Shown here one piece after another: positions 1-6,724 of a stretch of 13,333 nucleotides of DNA. The notes under the pieces were generated by a model, which was not told where the DNA came from, made no database searches, and saw nothing but the letters and a program-made list of their open reading frames with translations. The stretch covers positions 1 through 13,333 of the forward strand of contig CAKVIS010000044.1 of the NCBI GenBank assembly GCA_934754415.1. Reading direction: 5' to 3'. Within the stretch, counting starts at the first letter, position 1, and each line of letters opens with the position of its first letter. The translations under genes were made by a program, and so were the position numbers. This DNA comes from an uncultured Bulleidia sp. Lineage in GTDB: Bacteria > Bacillota_I > Bacilli_A > Erysipelotrichales > Erysipelotrichaceae.

Positions 1-98
1 ATACGAGATCCTTTTTTATATTCGTACTAAATTTTAGCTACAGTTTGTTATATCAACAGGAATTGGGATTGAGCCTTAAATATAACTGACCATCTGAT

Positions 99-1005
99 TC
101 ACTCATTAGAAAACATAGGAAACGCTGTATCTAAAGCAAAAGATATTTGCTTTTTGGTTATAGTGTGAGATAAAGATATATATTCTTGTACTTTGAGCAT
201 GACTTCGTTTCCTATATTTCTATGATTAAACCGGTATTCCTGCTCTGCAAAAAACAAAGGCAGATTCATCTTTCTTACTCCATGATAGATGCCTGCAATG
301 GTATTCTTGATATTCCTAACAATGATATTTAGCCAATACAGGCGGTGGTTACATTCAGAATAGTCTAGTCTTTCATTGATTACATGTATTCTGTCTTTCA
401 TTATATTGAATGTGCTTTTACCACCAGTATTCAAAACCTTGTCTTTAGACAGAACCAATACTTTAGATAAGAAATCTTTAGTAGTAAAACTGTCATCTTT
501 TGATATTACTTTAAGCTTTATGCTTTGCGGATATTTATTGACTTGGAGTGTGGATAAAGCTATAAAGAAAGGCTGCTGTTGCGTACCACAACCTTGATGA
601 CCAGGTTCTTTTGACTTAGAACCAATATACGCAACATCAGCCTCATAAAACATTGTATTCAAGATTGTAGTTGAGTTACATTCAGCCATTATTACTCTGC
701 ATTTTCTGCAGAGTAATAATGCCGTCTTGTAATTCACATCTAATTGCGAACGCATCTCCATAGCACTGACGCCTTTATTAGCAGTAAAGAAAATGAATAT
801 TTCAAGAAGTCACTTATACAGATCTAATTTACAATCTTGAAAGATTGTTCCGGCAAAAAGACAAGATGGATGTCCACATTCAGCACATACCTAGATATGT
901 CTTCTTGCGATATTTAGCTTTGAAGAAGAACTCTTCACATGACGGTTCGTTATTGGCATATTTCCTTGTGAAATCAATTAAAGATGGTTTTTAATATTTA
1001 GACAT
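99..1005 (-). pseudogene. IS1595-type transposase pseudogene (two stops, one frameshift, altered catalytic residue)
   Basis: The intact part (761 to 99) shows an ISXO2-like DDE domain: YIGSKSKEPGHQG, then IALST, NTGGKSTFN and the NHRLYWLNIIV region typical of IS1595 transposases. Upstream the gene can be followed back to an ATG at 1005 preceded by GAGG. It is broken by TAA at codon 5 (993-991), by a frameshift near 890 between the KYRKKTYLGMC segment and the CAECGHPSC zinc-ribbon remnant, and by a TGA at 812-810 where the family often has Trp. From memory of the family, NTGGKSTFN replaces NTDGKTTFN, so the second catalytic Asp would be lost as well. The gene cannot make a working transposase. 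Whether the 220-residue piece from the internal ATG at 761 is ever made is unknown. Confidence 0.8.
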
Positions 1006-1042
1006 AGAACTTTACCTCGCATATAAAGCCTCTATCTGGAAT

Positions 1043-1080
1043 AGTCATTTATCGTACATATATACGTACAATAAATGACT
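1043..1080. repeat. 38-bp near-palindrome upstream of the IS transposase
   Basis: The arms AGTCATTTAT (1043-1052) and ATAAATGACT (1071-1080) are perfect complements, and the centre continues the symmetry with only two mismatched pairs. Read on the minus strand, the strand of the transposase mRNA, both mismatches become G-U pairs, so the RNA could fold into one long stem. It sits between the IS end and the transposase ribosome site. Similar palindromes occupy the same place in the IS copies at 3120 and 13223. It could block read-through from the Crp-like gene upstream or bind a regulator; the role is inferred. On the plus strand it is followed by TTTTT, so it could also act as a terminator in that direction. 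Confidence 0.7.
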
Positions 1081-1118
1081 TTTTGAATCAGGTGGTCAAT
1101 TATAGAATTTTAAATGCA

Positions 1119-1733
1119 TTACTGTTTGACATAAATACCTTTTTTGACTTTTACTATGATGCCTTCATCAACAAGTTCTTTGAGAATTCTCTGCAACTGT
1201 CTTCTGGAGGCATTGATATGATTTGCACATTGTTCAACACCACAGATCATCCTGTCTTTTGTTTCGTACTCTAAATAATATAGCAATTTAGAACGAATGT
1301 CTGTTGTTTCAAATCTTGACTTGGCAATTAATGTTGTCTTTTCTGAAACGCTTTGTAGAAGAAAAAAAAGAAGATCTGGATCTTTTTTGATTTGATCACG
1401 CGTAGTGGATAAATCAATACTTAGCATATAACAAGGGGTAAGTGTTTCGATGAGATACTGCTTTGTTGAGTTTTGTGTAAATTCAATATCTCCAAAACAT
1501 ACAAGCGGATCTGTTTTAGAAATTTGAGAAACAGAACCATCGATACGTATTGTTGAAATAGAAGTAGAACCTGATACTAAAAATAATAGAAAATTCCTGG
1601 GATTCAGTTTTTCATTTAATATTTCGTGTGCTTGAAAATGATACAAATCTAATGGATAGTTTTTTAATAATGCATTTAATTTGTATTGTTCAAGATATTT
1701 TCTGATTTTTAAAATGTTATCAATTTTTTTCAT
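1119..1733 (-). CDS. Crp/Fnr-family transcriptional regulator
   Basis: This is a 204-residue DNA-binding regulator of the Crp/Fnr type. Residues about 27-118 fit the cyclic-nucleotide-binding-like beta roll, with FGDIEF at 80-85 in the place of the usual FGE signature. Residues about 164-200 form the winged helix-turn-helix (GVEQCANHINASRRQLQRIL). The Arg-Ser/Thr pair that binds cAMP phosphate is not seen after FGDIEF, and there is no N-terminal cysteine cluster, so neither cAMP nor an FNR iron-sulphur cluster is an obvious signal. Two more in-frame ATGs lie at 1745 and 1754. I prefer 1733 because a TATAAT box on the minus strand (1764-1759) would start the transcript near 1752, leaving a short leader. 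None of the three has a good Shine-Dalgarno sequence, so translation may be nearly leaderless. The gene is divergent from the MATE pump gene, which it probably regulates. Confidence 0.85.
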   Translation of the reverse strand: MKKIDNILKIRKYLEQYKLNALLKNYPLDLYHFQAHEILNEKLNPRNFLLFLVSGSTSISTIRIDGSVSQISKTDPLVCFGDIEFTQNSTKQYLIETLTPCYMLSIDLSTTRDQIKKDPDLLFFLLQSVSEKTTLIAKSRFETTDIRSKLLYYLEYETKDRMICGVEQCANHINASRRQLQRILKELVDEGIIVKVKKGIYVKQ

Positions 1734-1736
1734 AGA

Positions 1737-1754
1737 ATGTGACATATGGCACAT
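1737..1754. promoter_or_regulatory. CRP-like palindromic operator between regulator and MATE genes
   Basis: ATGTGACATATGGCACAT is an 18-bp inverted repeat with one mismatched pair. It matches the classical CRP consensus TGTGA-N6-TCACA at nine of the ten fixed positions. It overlaps the presumed -35 box of the MATE gene and the presumed transcription start of the regulator gene, so a bound Crp-like protein could repress both. The match to the consensus is direct; the identity of the bound protein is inferred from the adjacent regulator gene. Confidence 0.65.
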
Positions 1755-1766
1755 TAAAATTATAAA
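1739..1766 (+). promoter_or_regulatory. Putative MATE gene promoter
   Basis: GTGACA (1739-1744) and TATAAA (1761-1766) are 16 bp apart, with five of six matches each to the sigma-A consensus. The start would fall near 1773, upstream of the ribosome site AAAGAGGTG (1785-1793) of the MATE gene. The -35 box lies inside the CRP-like palindrome. On the opposite strand TATAAT (1764-1759) is the likely -10 box of the regulator gene, but its -35 is weak. Confidence 0.5.
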
Positions 1767-1797
1767 TCAAATGCTAAAATCTCGAAAGAGGTGAACT

Positions 1798-3141
1798 ATG
1801 GAAAATGAATTGTTTGAAAAAATGCCAATTCAAAAAACATATATGAAATTAGCATTACCTGTTGTTTTCTCTGGTGTTCTAACACTTGTTTACAACATGG
1901 TAGATATGTTTTTTGTGGCAAAAACAGGAGATACAAATTTAGTTGCGGGTGTTACGCTGTGTGGTCCAATCTTTACATTGTTAATTGCGATGGGGGATAT
2001 TTTTGGACTTGGTGGTGCAAGTGTCATTTCTAGATTATTTGGAATGAAAAGAAATGAAGATGGAAAACGATTTTCCGTTTTTTGTCTTGATGGCTGTTTT
2101 ATCTTTGGAATATTGATTGCGATATTGCTGCTTGTATTTAAGACGCCAATCTTAACACTGCTTGGAGCAAGTACCGAGACATTTGCACATGCTAGCAGCT
2201 ATTATTTCTGGATTGCTTTAGGTTCTCCATTTGTGATCTTATCTTTAGCACCAACAAATCTACTACGTACAGAAGGACATGCAACGGCTGCTATGATTGG
2301 CTCTGTGACAGGTTCCATCGTGAATATGATTCTAGATCCAGTATTTATTTTTGGCTTACATATGGGTGCTGGCGGTGCAGCAATCGCAACAGTCATTGGT
2401 AATATCTGTGCAGATATTTTTTATATCTATTTCATTTGCAAAAAAAGTCAATGGTTAAGTATGAAACTCAGTGGTTTTTATATTCATGCAAATGAAATTA
2501 AACAGATCCTTTCGATTGGAATTCCTAGTTCCATAACAAATGTGATGCAAAGTATTGGCGTTATGTTGTTGAATAACTTTTTACTGCCATATGGAAATGA
2601 TAAGATTGCATCATTTGGTATCGTATCTAAGATTACAATGATCGTTGTGATGATTATGGTTGGTTTTGCTTTTGGTGGGCAACCATTGTATGGATATTTG
2701 TATGGTGCAAAATTACAGAAGAGAATGAAAGAATGTATGAAATATGCATATCAATTGATTATTGGAATTTCTGTAGCTTTATCTATTGTGTTATCTATCT
2801 TTGCGTCATTTATGATTTCTATTTTTATGAATGATGCGGTAATGATTGAAACAGGTGCACCAATGTTACGTGCAGTATTGCTAGGCATGCCATTTATTGG
2901 ATTTGTGATGGTAACGACTTGTATATTCCAATCCTGTGGAAAACCAACACAGGCATTGATTCTAAGTGCAGGAAGACAAGGCATATTCTATGCAATTCTA
3001 ATCTTTATCTTACATGCATTGCTTGGATATACAGGTGTTATTTATGCTCAGGCAGCATCAGATATTTTCACTTCATTTGTTGCGTATTTGTTATTAAAAA
3101 ATACATTGTTAAAAGAATTGGCTATATTAGCAAAACGGTGA
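1798..3141 (+). CDS. MATE-family multidrug efflux transporter
   Basis: This 447-residue inner-membrane protein should export drugs or cationic metabolites using an ion gradient. It has about twelve hydrophobic helices in two similar halves, starting with LALPVVFSGVLTLVYNMVDMFFVAKTG. The segments GLGGASVISRLFG and TEGHATAAMIGSV are typical of the MepA/DinF-like branch of the MatE family. AAAGAGGTG lies 4 bp before the ATG. The gene is divergent from the Crp-like regulator gene, with a palindrome over its promoter. The last codons, for Ala-Ile-Leu-Ala-Lys-Arg and the TGA stop, are identical to the end of the IS element at 13223. An insertion therefore replaced the original C terminus. The change touches only the cytoplasmic tail after the last helix, so the pump is probably still functional. 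The substrate cannot be told from sequence. Confidence 0.9.
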   Translation: MENELFEKMPIQKTYMKLALPVVFSGVLTLVYNMVDMFFVAKTGDTNLVAGVTLCGPIFTLLIAMGDIFGLGGASVISRLFGMKRNEDGKRFSVFCLDGCFIFGILIAILLLVFKTPILTLLGASTETFAHASSYYFWIALGSPFVILSLAPTNLLRTEGHATAAMIGSVTGSIVNMILDPVFIFGLHMGAGGAAIATVIGNICADIFYIYFICKKSQWLSMKLSGFYIHANEIKQILSIGIPSSITNVMQSIGVMLLNNFLLPYGNDKIASFGIVSKITMIVVMIMVGFAFGGQPLYGYLYGAKLQKRMKECMKYAYQLIIGISVALSIVLSIFASFMISIFMNDAVMIETGAPMLRAVLLGMPFIGFVMVTTCIFQSCGKPTQALILSAGRQGIFYAILIFILHALLGYTGVIYAQAASDIFTSFVAYLLLKNTLLKELAILAKR

Positions 3142-3153
3142 ACTGAATTTCAA

Positions 3154-3177
3154 TACTATACGAATACACGGACAGTA
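3154..3177. repeat. Degenerate palindrome upstream of transposase
   Basis: The stretch from TACTATAC to GGACAGTA lines up with the clean palindrome at 13254-13281, whose arms end TACTGTACA and TGTACAGTA. Symmetry is partly lost here, consistent with decay of this IS copy. Confidence 0.5.
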
Positions 3178-3227
3178 ACAATAGGCCAGCAGCACTATAA
3201 TGTCATCACATTCAAGGAGATGACATT

Positions 3228-4064
3228 ATGAAAGATACTGAAATCATTAGCTTTTACAATAATCTAGATTAATATGCAAAGGATAAAATCGATAGACAGT
3301 TAATCGATTTGACAAATGCAAAGAAAGAATCAAGAAACTACTGTATCAAGATTTGTCCAAAGTGTGGTGCAGTTAATCCTGGATTTACCAAAGGTGGAAA
3401 TGCCAACAGTGGAAAAACTAAGCTGAAATGTAGCTGCTGTCATAAACGCTTCACTTATGACAATGGTCAGCTAACACATTATTCCCATCAGGATGAATCA
3501 AAGTGGGAGCAGCTTACCGTAGATACAGTCGTCTCTGGAGAAATAGAACTGGATGAAAAGTATGTTTTAAATTCACACAAAGGCGAAAAAATAGATAATT
3601 TGAAACCAAGACAACGTGGTGGTGCAGCTTCTAAAAGAGGACTATCAAGTGAACAGATTTGTTTACCTACAGCAGTGCAGAAAAATGGCACTGCTGTTTT
3701 AAAAACAGCGGACGCAGCAGCACCTACGAGTGGAAATCTAATGAAACTGTCAGACAACATTGCTGAAAGCAGTATGACATGGATAGACGGAAAAACTGCG
3801 TATAATAACTTGCTTTCAACAAAACACTGTGAAATAAGAGTTATGAAGGATCATACAACATATACATCCATCGATCATTTAAACAATGTGAATGCATTCC
3901 ACAGACTAATAGAGAAATGGTATAAAAGCTACAATGGCGTAGCGAGCAAGTATATCAACAGATATGCAGCTCTATTTACATTGGTAAGAGAGTATACAGG
4001 CTGTGATACACAGGAAATTCTATTATCAATCAAGAAAAGAATGCATCAAATTTCGTTGTACTAA
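3228..4064 (+). pseudogene. IS1595-like transposase pseudogene (nonsense codon and internal deletion)
   Basis: The ATG at 3228 is equivalent to the one at 13330 in the second copy. The frame runs MKDTEIISFYNNLD, hits TAA at codon 15 (3270-3272), and continues in the same frame to 4064. It contains a zinc ribbon (CPKCGA and later CSCCHKRF), then a DDE-type domain with IELDEKYV, WIDGKTAYN and HLNNVNAFHRLIEKWY. The Asn-containing third motif fits the DDN type known in part of the IS1595 family. Between KWEQL and SGEIELDEKY only a few residues remain, where relatives have a helical DNA-binding segment of some tens of residues, so an in-frame internal deletion is likely (family comparison from memory). 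A shorter product could start at 3309 but would lack that segment. Confidence 0.75.
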
Positions 4065-4131
4065 TGATGAATGGAACTGTATGATATTGGAGAAGCTGAT
4101 GCAGGATAAATATTACAGGAGATGTATTTTT

Positions 4132-4986
4132 ATGAAAAAGCAACTGAAGTATACAAAAATTATGATGGAAGGTCTGATACTGACAGCGGCAGTAGCTATT
4201 ATTGCTGCTGCAGTTTATTTTTTTCTGGTGCCAAGTCATACTTCTGTCAGCAGTATTTCAGGTCTGGGTATTGTTCTTTCCAACTTTATATCTTTACCTC
4301 TGTCAGTAATCACCATGATTTTGAACGTAATACTGCTGATTATTGGATTTTTTACCTGCGGGAAAGAATTTGGCGTGAAAACTGTTTATACCAGTATCCT
4401 GCTTCCGGTGTTTCTTGGAGTGTTTGAAAAAATTTTCCCGGACTTTGTCTCTATGACAAACAGTCAGGAACTGGATGTTCTTTGTTATATACTGGTAGTC
4501 AGTGTTGGACTCAGCATACTTTTTAACAGAAATGCTTCCTCCGGTGGTTTGGACATAGTGGCGAAGATTATGAATAAATATCTGCATATGGAGCTGGGAA
4601 AAGCCATGTCTTTGTCCGGAATGTGTGTGGCTCTGTCTGCAGCACTTGTTTACGATAAGAAAACTGTAGTGTTAAGCATTCTCGGTACATATTTCAACGG
4701 CATTGTTCTGGACCAGTTTATTTTTGGACATAATATCAAACGGAGAGTCTGTATTATTACTCAGAAAGAAGAAGAACTCAGGGAATATATTATTCATGAA
4801 TTACATAGTGGTGCGACTATTTATGAAGCTTATGGTGCATACAACATGCAGAAACATAATGAAATCATCACTATTGTAGATAAAACTGAATACCAGAAAC
4901 TGATGAACTTTATCAACACACTCGATTCGAAAGCTTTTATCACTGTTTATAATGTGTCTGATATGAGATATCAGCCGAAAATATAA
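4132..4986 (+). CDS. YitT-family membrane protein (DUF161/DUF2179)
   Basis: This is a 284-residue membrane protein of the YitT family, which is widespread in Firmicutes and has no firmly established function. The N-terminal 200 residues hold five to six hydrophobic helices (about 13-33, 47-72, 84-100, 115-131, 160-195) with the family motif NASSGGLDIVAKIM at 134-147. Residues about 205-280 form the soluble DUF2179 domain, including SGATIYEAYGAY. AGGAGA (4117-4122) sets the start at 4132. The open frame extends back to 4003 into the transposase pseudogene, but that part is not family-like. The length is normal. The gene begins only 67 bp after the transposase stop, so its promoter lies in or next to the damaged IS end; none is obvious. 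Confidence 0.9.
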   Translation: MKKQLKYTKIMMEGLILTAAVAIIAAAVYFFLVPSHTSVSSISGLGIVLSNFISLPLSVITMILNVILLIIGFFTCGKEFGVKTVYTSILLPVFLGVFEKIFPDFVSMTNSQELDVLCYILVVSVGLSILFNRNASSGGLDIVAKIMNKYLHMELGKAMSLSGMCVALSAALVYDKKTVVLSILGTYFNGIVLDQFIFGHNIKRRVCIITQKEEELREYIIHELHSGATIYEAYGAYNMQKHNEIITIVDKTEYQKLMNFINTLDSKAFITVYNVSDMRYQPKI

Positions 4987-5074
4987 AAATGTGCTGTATT
5001 TTATTGCATAGGAAAAAATCTGGTTAAAGAAAGTATCGCATTGTGATATTAAAACAGGAATGGAAGTTGATAAA

Positions 5075-5722
5075 ATGGAAATAAATGCATATGGAGATCC
5101 TCAGGCAAAGATTGTTCTGATCCAGATGGTGAATGAGCACGATATTGCCGGAATAGAACAGGAAGTTAAAGAAATCCAAAGACTGACAGACAGGAACTTT
5201 CAGCTGCTGGCAGTGAAAGTGAATAACTGGAATGAAGATTTATCCCCATGGAATGCTGAGCCGGTATTTGGAAAAGAAGGATTTGGTAATGGTGCTAAGG
5301 ATACACTTAAAGAGGTATTGCACTTATGTGGTGATACAGATAAAAGATACTGTATTGGCGGGTATTCTCTGGCAGGATTATTTGCTTTATGGTCTGCAGG
5401 ACAGACAGATTGTTTTGCAGGAATTGCGGCAGCATCACCTTCTGTCTGGTTTCCTGGATTTATAAAGTATATGCAACAGCAAAAGATGCAAAGTAAGTGT
5501 ATCTACCTGAGTTTAGGTGATAAAGAGGAAAAAACCAGAAATACTGTCATGGCATGTGTATCAGATTGCATACGTCAGCTATATTTGTGGCTGAAGCAGG
5601 AAGGTATCCAATGTACTCTGGAATGGAATCGAGGTGGACATTTCAAAGAATCAGACTTAAGGACTGCAAGAGCATTTGCATGGGTAATGGAAAATTCTGA
5701 AACTATGAAAGATATCAAATGA
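5075..5722 (+). CDS. Putative alpha/beta-hydrolase (esterase-type serine hydrolase)
   Basis: This 215-residue cytoplasmic protein resembles the esterase D/enterochelin-esterase-like group. The nucleophile elbow is GGYSLAG at 95-101 with Ser98. Asp149 in LSLGDKEEK and His189 in GGHF complete a plausible catalytic triad. The SPWNAEPVFGKEGFGNGA segment at 57-74 is common in this group of small esterases. There is no signal peptide. GGAAG (5062-5066) lies 8 bp before the ATG at 5075; the upstream in-frame ATG at 5060 is too close to its own AGGA. The substrate is unknown. It follows the YitT gene by 88 bp and ends at a strong terminator. Overexpressed relatives act on short-chain esters, but that does not define the natural substrate. 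Confidence 0.8.
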   Translation: MEINAYGDPQAKIVLIQMVNEHDIAGIEQEVKEIQRLTDRNFQLLAVKVNNWNEDLSPWNAEPVFGKEGFGNGAKDTLKEVLHLCGDTDKRYCIGGYSLAGLFALWSAGQTDCFAGIAAASPSVWFPGFIKYMQQQKMQSKCIYLSLGDKEEKTRNTVMACVSDCIRQLYLWLKQEGIQCTLEWNRGGHFKESDLRTARAFAWVMENSETMKDIK

Positions 5723-5723
5723 A

Positions 5724-5770
5724 AAAAAGCAATCTTTCTCTTGTTTTGAAACAGAGAAAGATTGCTTTTT
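5724..5770. terminator. Bidirectional intrinsic terminator
   Basis: A perfect 18-bp stem (5724-5741 with 5753-5770) closes an 11-base loop. It has an A-run on the left and a T-run on the right, so it terminates in both directions. It begins 2 bp after the esterase stop and ends 4 bp before the AraC stop, serving both convergent genes. Confidence 0.92.
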
Positions 5771-5773
5771 AAG

Positions 5774-6724
5774 TTAGTCAGAAAAAGAGTTGGATGCACT
5801 ATGTTTGCGAAACTGCAATGGTGTAAAATGGGTGGCCTTTTTGAATTCCTTCATGAAATGTCCAAGATTATTAAAACCACATTCCAGACATACTTCTGTA
5901 ACTGAAAGATCAGTTGTTTTCAGCAATGTTACAGCATGATGTATCCTAAAGTCATTGATATAGGCGACAGGAGTCTTACCGAGTGCTTTTTTGAAAAAAC
6001 GACAGAAGTATTGTTCGTTCATTCCTGCAAGTGCAGCCAGTTCTCCAAGAGAAAGTGGATGCTGGTAGTTTTGTCGTATGTGGCTGATTACATCTTTAAG
6101 CAGTTCAACACGAGGATTGTGTGCTGGTTCGTTGGAAGTAAGCAAACCATGTTCAGAAAGAATTGCCAGAATATTTAGAAGTGCTGCCTTGATTCGTAAC
6201 TGTGAAACAGGATTTTCAATTGTTAACTGATCCATACAGATACGGTTTTCCTTGCGGAAAGTTGAGCGAATTTTGAGAAATTCTTGCTGTACTTCATTGA
6301 AAGCAGGGTGCTCATAACCAAGAAACGATGTAAAAGACAGTTTCTGTTCTGATAATGGCAGCAGAAACTCTTCCTGTACAGGATCTGGAACTGAAAATGC
6401 CAGCATATCCGCAGAGAACACAACTGCCTGCTCCAGATACTTCTCAGAGTCGGAGCTAAGTGCATGTAATTCTCCGCTGTTAATAAAACAGAAGCATGGG
6501 CTTTTGACATGCGTTACTGTCATGTTGATATCTACCTGATAAGAATCCTGTTCCAGATAGATAATTTCGATTTGTTCATGCCAGTGGTGTTTAACTATAT
6601 AAGGAAATCCGGGAGGATTGTTGTCATGTTCCGCCTGGTAAAATGCGCATGGAAAACTGAAGCTTCCATGTTGTCTTACTTCTTTTAGTGAAGCAGGAAA
6701 CTGTTCATGTGTTTCAGATTTCAT
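5774..6724 (-). CDS. AraC-family transcriptional regulator with cupin sensor domain
   Basis: This is a 316-residue regulator. The N-terminal cupin-like ligand domain includes HHWHEQIEIIYLEQD at 46-60 and INSGELHAL at 81-89. The C-terminal AraC double helix-turn-helix spans about 206-307, with the first recognition region at 225-247 (LGELAALAGMNEQYFCRFFKKALG) and the second at 273-296 (SVTEVCLECGFNNLGHFMKEFKK). Its ATG overlaps the stop of the alpha-glucosidase gene by four bases (ATGA), so the two are co-transcribed and probably translationally coupled; no good ribosome site of its own is seen. The likely job is sensing a sugar and controlling the glucosidase operon promoter upstream of 8388. 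The ligand is inferred from context only. Confidence 0.9.
   Translation of the reverse strand: MKSETHEQFPASLKEVRQHGSFSFPCAFYQAEHDNNPPGFPYIVKHHWHEQIEIIYLEQDSYQVDINMTVTHVKSPCFCFINSGELHALSSDSEKYLEQAVVFSADMLAFSVPDPVQEEFLLPLSEQKLSFTSFLGYEHPAFNEVQQEFLKIRSTFRKENRICMDQLTIENPVSQLRIKAALLNILAILSEHGLLTSNEPAHNPRVELLKDVISHIRQNYQHPLSLGELAALAGMNEQYFCRFFKKALGKTPVAYINDFRIHHAVTLLKTTDLSVTEVCLECGFNNLGHFMKEFKKATHFTPLQFRKHSASNSFSD

Larger units (their letters stand above)
87..1098 (-). mobile_element. Decayed IS1595-family insertion sequence with visible terminal inverted repeats
   Basis: The element is bounded by TGACCATCTGATTCA at 87-101 and its inverted partner TGAATCAGGTGGTCA at 1084-1098, which match at 14 of 15 positions. 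It holds one broken transposase gene on the minus strand, whose stop codon lies inside the left repeat. Its length of about 1.0 kb is usual for IS1595-type elements. The 8-base flanks (79-86 and 1099-1106) are not identical, so no target duplication can be shown; it may have decayed or the ends may be off by a base. The right end lies 20 bp past the stop codon of the Crp-like regulator gene. The end sequences differ from those of the IS copies at 3120 and 13223, so this is a separate element. Confidence 0.75.
3120..4064 (+). mobile_element. IS1595-like element, left end intact, right end not found
   Basis: The left end begins GGCTATATTAGCAAAACGG at 3120 and is repeated exactly at 13223, also on the plus strand. 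In both places it is followed by a palindromic region and then, 107-108 bp in, by a transposase start preceded by CAAGGAGATGAC. The element carries a degenerate transposase gene. No inverted copy of the left end was found between 4030 and 4140, so the right boundary given here is only the transposase stop, and the true right end seems deleted. The element cuts into the 3' end of the MATE gene. Confidence 0.7.

Noticed and set aside
376..597. Plus-strand open frame of 73 codons
   Set aside because: It lies wholly opposite the recognisable transposase domain on the minus strand and has no ribosome site.
4003..4131. N-terminal extension of the YitT frame into the transposase pseudogene
   Set aside because: The extra 43 codons overlap transposase sequence in another frame and lack family likeness; the ATG at 4132 has a good ribosome site and gives normal length.
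5060..5074. Alternative start of the esterase at 5060
   Set aside because: AGGA lies directly against this ATG, leaving no spacing; the ATG at 5075 has GGAAG at a proper distance.
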